Origin: Pseudomonadota bacterium | GTDB lineage: Bacteria > Pseudomonadota > Gammaproteobacteria > Burkholderiales > Burkholderiaceae_D | Length of the DNA: 22,334 nt | Direction: 5' to 3' | NCBI GenBank assembly: GCA_023389425.1 | Contig: JAEWEK010000386.1 | Span: forward strand, 1 to 22,334 | Part shown: one piece after another, positions 7,432-15,014 of the stretch | How positions within the stretch are numbered: position 1 is the stretch's first letter | How the letters are laid out: each line of letters starts with the position of its first letter | Notes under the pieces: generated by a model | The model's database searches: none | The model's input: the letters and a program-made list of their open reading frames with translations, nothing else | Told to the model about the DNA's origin: nothing | Position numbers and translations under genes: made by a program

Positions 7432-8541
7432 ATGATTGAAAAGATCGACACCTTCCTGGTGGACGTACCGACGATCCGGCCGCACAAGCTGTCCGTCGCC
7501 ACCATGAGCACCCAGACCCTGGTACTGGTGCGCATCCTGTGCGCCGACGGTATCGCCGGCTGGGGCGAGGCCACCACCATCGGCGGCCTGGCCTACGGCG
7601 AAGAGAGCCCGGAAAGCATCAAGACCAATATCGACACCTACATTGCGCCGCTGCTGTCCGGCATGGACGCCAGCCAGCCGGCGAAGGCCATGGCGAAGGT
7701 GCGCAAGGGGATCCAGGGCAACCGCTTCGCCAAGTGCGCGATCGAGACCGCGCTGCTCGATGCCCAGGCGCGCCGCCTGGATGTGCCGCTTTCCGAGCTG
7801 CTGGGCGGGCGCGTGCGCGATGCGCTGCCGGTGGCGTGGACCCTCGCCAGCGGCGACACCTCCAAGGATATCGCCGAGGCCGAGAAGATGCTCGACCTGC
7901 GCCGCCACCGCATCTTCAAGCTGAAGATCGGCCTGCGCGCCGTGGATGACGACGTGGCGCACGTGCTGGCGATCAAGCGCGCATTGGGCGAGCGTGCCAG
8001 CGTGCGCGTCGACGTCAACCAGGCCTGGAGCGAGACGGACGCCGTGCGCGGCATCGCGCAGCTGGAGGCCGGCGGCGTCGACCTGGTCGAGCAGCCCGTC
8101 AAAGCCCGCAACCATGCCGCGCTGGCGCGCCTGAAGCAGCGCTTCGACGTCGCCATCATGGCCGACGAAGCCCTGCACGGCCCCGACGACGCGATGGCGC
8201 TGGCCCGCATGGACGCGGCCGACGTCTACGCCGTCAAGATCAACCAGTCGGGCGGCCTGCTGCCGGCCATCGAGGTGGCGACGGTGGCGCGCCTGGCTGG
8301 CATCGGCCTGTACGGCGGCACCATGCTCGAGGGCGGCATCGGCACCGCGGCCACCGCCCACGTCTGCTCGACCTTCGCCGAACTGGCCTGGGACACCGAG
8401 CTTTTCGGCCCGCTGCTGCTGACGCAGGAAGTGCTGCGCGAGCCGCTGGTCTACCGCGATTTCATGCTGCAGGTCCCGACCGGCCCTGGCCTGGGCGTCG
8501 AGATCGACATCGACAAGCTGCGCACCATGCAGCGCCACTGA
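7432..8541 (+). CDS. catB: Muconate cycloisomerase
   Basis: The 369-residue enolase-superfamily enzyme converts cis,cis-muconate to (+)-muconolactone in the cytoplasm. Catalytic features are all present: Lys163 and Lys165 in FKLKIG, metal ligands Asp194 (DVNQAW), Glu220 (VEQPV) and Asp245 (MADEAL), Lys269 in VKINQSGG, and Glu323 in DTELFGP. The N-terminal VPTIRPHKL is typical of CatB. These residues line up with the Pseudomonas putida enzyme with an offset of four. It is the first gene of the cat operon and is followed 12 bases later by catC. No clear ribosome binding site precedes ATG 7432. A chloromuconate cycloisomerase is unlikely given the classical catC/catA/catD neighbours. Confidence 0.96.
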   Translation: MIEKIDTFLVDVPTIRPHKLSVATMSTQTLVLVRILCADGIAGWGEATTIGGLAYGEESPESIKTNIDTYIAPLLSGMDASQPAKAMAKVRKGIQGNRFAKCAIETALLDAQARRLDVPLSELLGGRVRDALPVAWTLASGDTSKDIAEAEKMLDLRRHRIFKLKIGLRAVDDDVAHVLAIKRALGERASVRVDVNQAWSETDAVRGIAQLEAGGVDLVEQPVKARNHAALARLKQRFDVAIMADEALHGPDDAMALARMDAADVYAVKINQSGGLLPAIEVATVARLAGIGLYGGTMLEGGIGTAATAHVCSTFAELAWDTELFGPLLLTQEVLREPLVYRDFMLQVPTGPGLGVEIDIDKLRTMQRH

Positions 8542-8553
8542 ACGGAGTATCCC

Positions 8554-8844
8554 ATGCTGTTCCATGTACGAATGAACGTGAACCTGCCGGCGGCCATGCC
8601 GGCCGAGCAGGCCGCGCAGCTCAAGCAGACCGAGAAGGAATTCTCGCAGCGCCTGCAGCGCGAAGGCAAATGGCGCCACCTGTGGCGCATCGCCGGGCAG
8701 TACGCCAACGTCAGCATCTTCGACGTCGACAGCATCGACGAGCTGCACACCCTGCTCACCGCGCTGCCGCTGTTCCCCTACATGCAGGTCGAAGTGACGC
8801 CGCTGTGCCGGCATCCGTCGTCGATCCGCGACGACGACCGCTGA
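8554..8844 (+). CDS. catC: Muconolactone delta-isomerase
   Basis: The 96-residue protein has the normal length of the family, which forms a ring-shaped decamer and moves the double bond of muconolactone to give 3-oxoadipate enol-lactone. The start MLFHVRMNVNLP, the central HLWRIAGQYANVSIFDV and the ending LPLFPYMQVEVTPLCRHPS are characteristic. GGAG precedes the ATG. It sits between catB and catA in the same operon, with gaps of 12 and 31 bases. Confidence 0.97.
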   Translation: MLFHVRMNVNLPAAMPAEQAAQLKQTEKEFSQRLQREGKWRHLWRIAGQYANVSIFDVDSIDELHTLLTALPLFPYMQVEVTPLCRHPSSIRDDDR

Positions 8845-8875
8845 CCCCAATTCGATTATCAGGAGGAGACATCCG

Positions 8876-9796
8876 ATGAATCACGAACAGATCGACGCAC
8901 TCACCGCCAAATTCGTGCAGGCGACACCGGGCCGCAGCGCGGATCCGCGCGTGCAGATGGTGGTGGGCCGCCTGCTGGCGGACCTGTGCAAGGCCATCGA
9001 GGACCTCGACATCACGCCGAGCGAATTCTGGAGCGGCGTGGCCTACATGTCCGCCGCCGGCAGCGCCAACGAACTGGGCCTGCTGGCCGCCGGCCTGGGT
9101 CTCGAACACTTCCTCGACCTGCGCGCCGACGAGGCCGAGCAGAAGGCCGGCCTGGCGGGCGGCACGCCGCGCACCATCGAAGGCCCGCTGTACGTGGCCG
9201 GCGCGCCCGAAAGCACCGGCTTCGCGCGGCTTGACGACGGCACCGAGAGCGACAAAGCCGACACCGTGTTCATGCAGGGCACCGTGTACGACCAGGACGG
9301 CAAGCCGCTGCCGGGCGCGAAAGTCGAAGTGTGGCACGCCAACCTGCTCGGCAACTACTCATTCTTCGACCGTAGCCAGTCCAGCTTCAATCTGCGCCGC
9401 TCGATCATCACGGACAAGGACGGCCGCTACCAGTTCCGCAGCATCATCCCGGTCGGCTACGGCTGCCCGCCGGAGGGCACCACCCAGCAGCTGCTGGACA
9501 AGCTGGGCCGCCACGGCCAGCGCCCGGCGCACATCCACTTCTTCGTCAGCGCGCCGGGCCAGCGCAAGCTGACCACCCAGATCAATATCGACGGCGACAA
9601 ATACCTGTGGGACGACTTCGCATTCGCCACCCGCGAAGGCCTGGTGCCGCCGATCGTGCGCATCGACGATCCGGCCCGCATCGCCGACAAGCAGCTCGAC
9701 AAACCCTATGCTTCGATCGACTTCGACTTTCACATGACGCGCGATAACGATGCGCTGGGCAGCGCCGAAGTCGAACGGATCCGCGCCGCGGCCTGA
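8876..9796 (+). CDS. catA: Catechol 1,2-dioxygenase
   Basis: This 306-residue intradiol dioxygenase opens catechol between its hydroxyls to give cis,cis-muconate. The non-heme Fe(III) ligands are visible: Tyr161 (LLGNYSFFD), Tyr195 (IPVGYGCPP), His219 and His221 (RPAHIHFF), equal to Tyr164, Tyr200, His224 and His226 of the Acinetobacter enzyme. The N-terminal helical dimer domain with LADLCKAIEDLDITPSEFW fits catechol rather than protocatechuate dioxygenases. A strong AGGAGGAG ribosome binding site lies at 8861-8868. It is third in the operon and ends 10 bases before catD. Confidence 0.97.
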   Translation: MNHEQIDALTAKFVQATPGRSADPRVQMVVGRLLADLCKAIEDLDITPSEFWSGVAYMSAAGSANELGLLAAGLGLEHFLDLRADEAEQKAGLAGGTPRTIEGPLYVAGAPESTGFARLDDGTESDKADTVFMQGTVYDQDGKPLPGAKVEVWHANLLGNYSFFDRSQSSFNLRRSIITDKDGRYQFRSIIPVGYGCPPEGTTQQLLDKLGRHGQRPAHIHFFVSAPGQRKLTTQINIDGDKYLWDDFAFATREGLVPPIVRIDDPARIADKQLDKPYASIDFDFHMTRDNDALGSAEVERIRAAA

Positions 9797-9806
9797 AGGA
9801 GCATAC

Positions 9807-10586
9807 ATGCCTCTCGCAGAAGCCGCAGGCATCCCCCTGCACTACCGCACCGATGGCGTCCGGTCGAGCCCCTGCCTGGTGCTGTCCAATTCCCTCGGCA
9901 CCGATCTGTCGATGTGGGACGCGCAGGCAAGCCGGCTGGCTGCGGACTTTTTCGTCGTGCGCTACGATACCCGTGGCCACGGCAAGTCCGGCAACGGTGT
10001 CGGGCCCGCCAGTATTGACGATCTTGGCAACGACGTCCTGGCCCTGCTCGATCACCTCGACATTCGCAAGGCTTCGTTCTGCGGCATTTCGATGGGCGGG
10101 CTGACCGGCCAATGGCTGGGCATTCATGCACCTGCCCGCATCACGCGGCTGGTGCTGGCGAATACGGCCGCGAAGATCGGCAATGCGGACGGCTGGACCA
10201 CGCGCGCCGCCCACGTCCGCGCCACCGGCCTGGATGCCATCGCCGACGGCGCGCCCTCGCGCTGGTTCACGCCCGCCTTCATCGCCAGCGCACCGGAAAC
10301 GGTGGCGCGCATGGTGGCGACCTTGCGCGCGCAGGATGCGCAAGGCTATGCCAATTGCTGCGACGCGCTGGCCCACGCCGACCTTCGCACCGACGTGGGC
10401 TCGATCGTGGCCCCGACCCTCATCGTGGCGGGCGCGGACGACCCGGTCACCACCGTCGGCGACGGCGAATGGCTGCGCGACCATATCCGGGGCGCGAGCC
10501 TGGCCATCGTGCCGGCGTCGCATATTTCAAGTATCGAGGCCGAGGAAGAATTCACGCGCGCCGTGCGCGATTTTTTGCTCGGCTAG
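9807..10586 (+). CDS. catD: 3-oxoadipate enol-lactonase
   Basis: The 259-residue alpha/beta hydrolase opens 3-oxoadipate enol-lactone to 3-oxoadipate, the last step of the catechol-specific branch. The triad is Ser95 in GISMGG, Asp211 or Asp212 in AGADDPVT and His239 in PASHISSIEAEEEF, with RYDTRGHGKS at 52-61 typical of PcaD/CatD. The frame is open upstream to 9750, but ATG 9807 has AAGGAG seven bases before it and follows the catA stop by 10 bases. The sequence alone does not separate catD from pcaD; the name follows from the position in the cat operon. Confidence 0.94.
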   Translation: MPLAEAAGIPLHYRTDGVRSSPCLVLSNSLGTDLSMWDAQASRLAADFFVVRYDTRGHGKSGNGVGPASIDDLGNDVLALLDHLDIRKASFCGISMGGLTGQWLGIHAPARITRLVLANTAAKIGNADGWTTRAAHVRATGLDAIADGAPSRWFTPAFIASAPETVARMVATLRAQDAQGYANCCDALAHADLRTDVGSIVAPTLIVAGADDPVTTVGDGEWLRDHIRGASLAIVPASHISSIEAEEEFTRAVRDFLLG

Positions 10587-10593
10587 CAGGTCC

Positions 10594-10609
10594 GGTGCCT
10601 GCGGGCGCC
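10594..10609 (+). promoter_or_regulatory. Small hairpin between catD and the symporter gene
   Basis: GGTGCC at 10594-10599 can pair with GGCGCC at 10604-10609 (one G-U pair) across a four-base loop, within the 67 bases between catD and the symporter. No long U tract follows, so it would at most attenuate or protect the upstream message. Confidence 0.25.
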
Positions 10610-10653
10610 TTCATCAATCCACAACAATAACAATATTCGTTCGGAGTTCAGGA

Positions 10654-12066
10654 ATGGAATCGAGACTTTTCATCATCGCAGCAATCACCATCGGCTACTT
10701 TGCGCTGATGTCCTACATCACCTACCGCGTGCGCAGGCATGCCAACAGCAGCGAAGGCATGACCGCCGGCGGCCGCAACTACCCTGCCTTCCTGATCGGC
10801 GCGCTGCTGCTGTCAGAGTTCATCGGCAGCTCGGTCAGCATCGGCACCGCGCAGATGGGCTTCAAGCTGGGCATCTCGGCCGCGTGGAACCTGGTCGCGC
10901 TGTCGATCGGCTTCCTGCTGCTGGCCCTCGTGCTGGTCAAGAAATTCAAGGAGAGCGGGCAGTCGACGATCTCCGGCATCCTGGCACAGGCCTACGGTGA
11001 GCCGATCCGCTACGCGGCGTCGGTGCTGACCATCGTCGCGCTGTCCATCGTCGCCGTCGCGCTGTACGCGGGCGGCGGGGCCGTGCTGGCGGCGGTCCTG
11101 CACATCAACAAGACGGTCGCCATCCTGCTGGTCGGCGGCATCACCGTGGTCTACGTCAGCCTCGGCGGCATGCGCTCGGTGGTGTATACCAACTTCGCGC
11201 ATTCGATGATGAAGTACCTCGGCATGATCCTGGCGCTGGCCTACGCGCTGGAAGCGACCGGGGGCATCCATGCGCTGCAGTTGCAGCTCCCGGCCAGCAT
11301 GTTCGACTGGGTCAAGGTCGGCTGGGGCCAGATCTTCGCGTGGATGATCGGCGGGATCGGCTCGATCTTCGCGACCCAGTACGTGATCCAGGCGCTGGTC
11401 AGCACCGACAACCCGGCCGTGGCAAAGCGCGCCTGCTTCTACGTGTCCTCTCTGATGATCCCTTTCGGCGTGATGGCGGCGCTGGTGGGCATGTGCAGCG
11501 CCGTGCTGTATCCGGGCGTGAAATCGATCGACGCCTTCCCGGTGCTGATCGCCCACATGCCGGCTTTCTCGGCCAGCATCATGGTGGTCGGCCTGGCCGG
11601 CGCGCTGTTCGGCGGTATCGCGGCGACCACGCTGGCATCGGCGACGCTGGCGATGAAGGACTTCTACGACCCGATGTTCAACAAGCAGAAGGACGACCGC
11701 AAATCGGTGCGCTTCATCCGCATCGCCATCGCCGTCTTCGGCCTGCTGCCGCTGGTGCTGGCCCTGTCGGCCGACAAGCTGCTGATGATCGCCTTCCTCG
11801 GCAAGGCCCTGCGCGCCACGCTGGCGGTGCTGATCCTGATGGCCTTTTACGCGCCGAAGTTCGGCACGCCGCGCGGCGCTTTCGTCGGTGTCATCCTGTC
11901 GGTGATCGCGACCATTGGCTGGTTCCTGGCCGGGAATCCGTATGGCGTGGACAGCTCCTACCTGGCGCTGGCCGCCCCGCTGCTGACCATGGGTATTAGC
12001 CACCTCTTCAAGTCCGAAGTACCGGCGGCGAAGCTGGCGGGAGCCCGAGCCCCCATCAGCGACTAA
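10654..12066 (+). CDS. Sodium:solute symporter (SSS) family transporter
   Basis: The 470-residue membrane protein has about 13 hydrophobic helices spread over its length. The region AGGRNYPAFLIGALLLSEF (38-56) and the loop LGGMRSVVYTNFAHSMMKYLG (170-190) are typical of the SSS family, which couples uptake to sodium or protons. The frame is open upstream to 10126, but that part overlaps catD out of frame. ATG 10654 follows CGGAG at a sensible distance. Its place 67 bases after catD suggests import of the aromatic acid or other precursor that feeds catechol, or of a pathway acid; the substrate is not decided by sequence. Its stop overlaps the stop of the convergent DUF1501 gene. Confidence 0.88.
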   Translation: MESRLFIIAAITIGYFALMSYITYRVRRHANSSEGMTAGGRNYPAFLIGALLLSEFIGSSVSIGTAQMGFKLGISAAWNLVALSIGFLLLALVLVKKFKESGQSTISGILAQAYGEPIRYAASVLTIVALSIVAVALYAGGGAVLAAVLHINKTVAILLVGGITVVYVSLGGMRSVVYTNFAHSMMKYLGMILALAYALEATGGIHALQLQLPASMFDWVKVGWGQIFAWMIGGIGSIFATQYVIQALVSTDNPAVAKRACFYVSSLMIPFGVMAALVGMCSAVLYPGVKSIDAFPVLIAHMPAFSASIMVVGLAGALFGGIAATTLASATLAMKDFYDPMFNKQKDDRKSVRFIRIAIAVFGLLPLVLALSADKLLMIAFLGKALRATLAVLILMAFYAPKFGTPRGAFVGVILSVIATIGWFLAGNPYGVDSSYLALAAPLLTMGISHLFKSEVPAAKLAGARAPISD

Positions 12067-13256
12067 ACCAGGCCGAGGTTCCTGGGCGCGACCTCCGGGA
12101 ACACGTCGGCCAGGCGCTGGCCGTTCAAGCCGTACATCTGGCCGAACAGCCCGGCGAAGACGGCGCGGTATTCATTCAGGACCGGGTAGTCCCGGTTCTG
12201 GAAAATCGTCTTGGCTTGCAGCGCGACCTGTTCACCGGCGACCTTGCCGCCGCTGATGCCGCCGCCCAGCACCCAGTAGACCGTGCCGTGGCCATGGTCG
12301 GTGCCGCGGTTGCCGTTCTCGCGGAAAGTGCGGCCGAATTCGCTGACCACCACCACAACGGTTTTGTTCCAGTCCGGCCCCATCTCGCGGGCGAAGGTCG
12401 CCAGGCCGCGACCCAGTTCCTCGAAGCGGCCGGCGAGGTAGCCGGTGGCGGCGCCCTGGCCGACGTGCGTGTCCCAGCCGCCGACGTCGATGAAGCCGAG
12501 CTGGTATTTATCCTTCATGAGCGAGGCGACACGGTGGGCCTCGAGCTCGAAGCCACGCGCCGTGATCGCGTTGCGGCTGGCCGCTTCCATTTCGGCGCTC
12601 ATCTCGCGCGCCACTTCGTCCCTGATCGCAAAGCCTTCCCTGACCTGCTTTTCCAATGCCTGTTTGGCGTACATGCCCGCGATGACGCGGTTCTGGCGCT
12701 CGTCGAGCGCCGACCTGCTGATATTTCGCAGGCTGACATTCGGGACACTCATCGTGCCCTGGAAGATCAGCGGCAGCTGGTCGGTGAACGAAATCGACGT
12801 CGGCGCCTGCCCGCCGTTCAGCGCGGCGGCGAGGCGATTCATGAATCCGGAGCGATAGTTGCGGCGGCCGGCGCCCTGCCCCAGTTCGATCGTATCCTGG
12901 GTTTCGAAATGGCTGCGCGTGAGGTCGTCGGTGCCGGCGAACGGGATGAATACTGCCTGCTGCGCCTGGTACAAGGGATAGATGCTGGCCTTCAGTGCCG
13001 GATGCAGCGCCCAGTCGGGCGTCAGCTCCAGGCTGCCGTTCGGGTCGGCCGAGGGCTTGGGAATCGCGATGTTCGGGCGCGACTGATAATAGAAGTCGCT
13101 GCTGGTCGGGACCAGCAGGCTGGCGGCATCGTAGCCGCCGCGCAGGAACACCACCAGCAGCTTGGCCGGCGCATTCGGCGCGGCCAGCACCCGGCTCGAA
13201 CACATGCCCGCCAGCGGCGTGGCGCCCAGCCATTTCAACAGTTCGCGTCTTTGCAT
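12063..13256 (-). CDS. DUF1501 family protein with Tat-type signal
   Basis: The 397-residue protein begins with a twin-arginine type leader (RRELLKWLGA at 3-12, cleavage near the LAA at 24-26), so it is probably exported folded. The core shows DUF1501 hallmarks, a branch of the alkaline phosphatase superfamily: LRGGYDAASL at 38-47, GGWDTHVGQG at 259-268, SEFGRTFREN at 305-314 and GTDHGHG at 318-324. Asp and His residues in these could bind metal; the activity of the family is not established. TGGGAA precedes the ATG. It follows the DUF1800 gene by 15 bases; DUF1800/DUF1501 pairs are widely conserved, so the two products very likely work together. Confidence 0.92.
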   Translation of the reverse strand: MQRRELLKWLGATPLAGMCSSRVLAAPNAPAKLLVVFLRGGYDAASLLVPTSSDFYYQSRPNIAIPKPSADPNGSLELTPDWALHPALKASIYPLYQAQQAVFIPFAGTDDLTRSHFETQDTIELGQGAGRRNYRSGFMNRLAAALNGGQAPTSISFTDQLPLIFQGTMSVPNVSLRNISRSALDERQNRVIAGMYAKQALEKQVREGFAIRDEVAREMSAEMEAASRNAITARGFELEAHRVASLMKDKYQLGFIDVGGWDTHVGQGAATGYLAGRFEELGRGLATFAREMGPDWNKTVVVVVSEFGRTFRENGNRGTDHGHGTVYWVLGGGISGGKVAGEQVALQAKTIFQNRDYPVLNEYRAVFAGLFGQMYGLNGQRLADVFPEVAPRNLGLV

Positions 13257-13271
13257 GATGGTTCCCAGGGA

Positions 13272-14804
13272 TCAGCGGTACATGAATTCGGGTGAGGAGA
13301 GCAGATAGGCATTCCACTCCTGCTGCGAATATGCCTGTGCCAGCGCATTACGCGTCGTCGGGCTCAATGCCTTCTCCCAGACCTCGTAGTAAAAGGGCGT
13401 CGCCAGCTGCGGGAAGCCGGGGTGGTCCACGGCCTGTGGCGCGTCAGGCTTGAACAAACCGGAGCTGCGCACCGAGACAAACTTGGCGACCTCGAAGCGC
13501 GTCGCCATCTGGCCGGAACTCTGCCACGCCGATGCGGCGAGCGCATAGCCGTCCGGCGTCGGGCGGCCGTACAGTTGTTCGCCCATGCGATACAGCCAGC
13601 CGGACACGGTGTTCGCATTCAGGATCTCCTGGCCATCGTAGGCCACGCGCACCGCCGACACGACGTAGTGGACCGGGTCCTTGAAGGCATGGCCAAGCGA
13701 CTGCGTGAACTCGGGCGCCGCGAACAAGGTGGCCAGCGTGCTGGCGATGTCGCCGTCGCTGCGCTGGAAGCTGTCGGCCATGCGCTGCTCCAGCTGCGGC
13801 GTGGGCTCGTCGCCCGTGAAGTAGATGGCCAGCTTGCGGCTCACGTAGCGCGCCGTGGCCGGGTTGCGGCACAGGCGGTCGAGCGCCTCGTCGACTTCGG
13901 CCAGGCCTCGGCCCTTGACGGGCTGGCCGAGGAAGACCTTGTCGCCGTAGTCGTGGCGGTTGGGATTGAACTCGAACAGCCCCTTGCGCACGTACTGCGG
14001 CTGCAGCTCGCGCTTGACGGTGGGCGGCTTGGGGTTCTGGCTATAGCCAAGCCCGGTGAGGATACGGGCCAGCTCCTGCACGTCCTTCTGGGTGTAGCCG
14101 CTGTTCACGCCCAGCGTGTGCAGCTCCATCAGCTCGCGCGCATAGTTCTCGTTGATGCGTCCCGCAGCGTTCTGCTCGTTGTCGAGGTAACGCAGCATCG
14201 CCGGATGATAGACGGTCGCGCGCAGCAGGTCGCGGAATTTGCCGAGCGCGTGCGGCCGGATCGCGGTTTCCTCGTAATCGCCGACCATGGCGCGCAGATT
14301 GCTCTTGCCGGAGTGGACGCTGAAATGGTTCATCCAGAACCACGTCATCTGCTCCTTCAGCTGGTTATGCGAATACACGTCGCGCAGCAGCGAACGGTTG
14401 GTGGCTTCGCGCGTCAGCCGGTTGAATTCGTCCTGGTAGGCCTGGTTCGCCGCCTTCTTTTCGTCGTCGTTGGTGATCGCGTCGACCTGCTTGCGGCGCT
14501 GCTCGAGGTCCATCACCAGCTGGTCAAGCGGCTTTTGCGTGATCGTCATTGCCTTGATCTGGGCATCGACGGACGGCGGCAACATATCGTCGCCGGGGTG
14601 CAGCTGCTGCGCGATATAGCGCGGCAGGCCCATCGCCCTCGCCTCGCTGTATGTACTGGCGTTGACGCCCCAGCTGATGCGGTTCACGACCGGCAGCAGC
14701 GCCGCATCGGCGCCGGCATCGGACGGCGACTGCGTGGCGCAGCCGGCCAGCGCGGCAAGCAGGGACAAGGGGAGGATGGCGCGTCGGACGTCTTTATGTC
14801 GCAT
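13272..14804 (-). CDS. DUF1800 family lipoprotein
   Basis: The 510-residue protein has a lipoprotein signal ending in the lipobox LAGC with Cys22 as the lipidated residue, so it should be anchored to a membrane facing the periplasm. DUF1800 hallmarks follow: WFWMNHFSVH at 155-164, NENYARELMELHTLGV at 218-233 and the adjoining GYTQKDVQELARILTG. A charged, probably coiled segment lies at about 95-135. The biochemical role of the family is unknown. It is the first gene of a two-gene operon with the DUF1501 gene, and is divergent from the pectin genes across 210 bases. No clear ribosome binding site precedes ATG 14804. Confidence 0.92.
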   Translation of the reverse strand: MRHKDVRRAILPLSLLAALAGCATQSPSDAGADAALLPVVNRISWGVNASTYSEARAMGLPRYIAQQLHPGDDMLPPSVDAQIKAMTITQKPLDQLVMDLEQRRKQVDAITNDDEKKAANQAYQDEFNRLTREATNRSLLRDVYSHNQLKEQMTWFWMNHFSVHSGKSNLRAMVGDYEETAIRPHALGKFRDLLRATVYHPAMLRYLDNEQNAAGRINENYARELMELHTLGVNSGYTQKDVQELARILTGLGYSQNPKPPTVKRELQPQYVRKGLFEFNPNRHDYGDKVFLGQPVKGRGLAEVDEALDRLCRNPATARYVSRKLAIYFTGDEPTPQLEQRMADSFQRSDGDIASTLATLFAAPEFTQSLGHAFKDPVHYVVSAVRVAYDGQEILNANTVSGWLYRMGEQLYGRPTPDGYALAASAWQSSGQMATRFEVAKFVSVRSSGLFKPDAPQAVDHPGFPQLATPFYYEVWEKALSPTTRNALAQAYSQQEWNAYLLSSPEFMYR

Positions 14805-14955
14805 TGTTTGACCGGTCTCGTTGTTTTAGTAAATACAGCGCCCCGCGCATGCACCGGCGCGTAATTCCAGAAACGCCACATCGATCATTTTCGTTGACTG
14901 GCGGCGATGCATCGCTCAATCGGCTGATTATCTGATGGCCGCCGCTGACCATTTG

Positions 14956-14985
14956 TTGACACGCGAAAGCCCAAGAATTGATACT
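14956..14985 (+). promoter_or_regulatory. Candidate promoter of the pectin-degradation operon
   Basis: A perfect -35 box TTGACA (14956-14961) is followed after 18 bases by GATACT (14980-14985), four of six matches to the -10 consensus. Transcription would start about 20 bases before the PL11 start codon at 15015. The rest of the 14805-15014 gap shows no gene and no convincing operator. Confidence 0.5.
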
Positions 14986-15014
14986 CGACCGGATCATCCC
15001 CAGCACCAATCATC

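Noticed and set aside
7417..8850. Open frame of 477 codons on the minus strand opposite catB and catC
   Set aside because: It has no domain and mirrors two confidently identified enzymes.
10126..10653. N-terminal extension of the symporter reaching into catD, as a possible fusion protein
   Set aside because: The extension reads catD in the wrong frame and gives arginine- and proline-rich sequence. A ribosome binding site and membrane start are at 10654.
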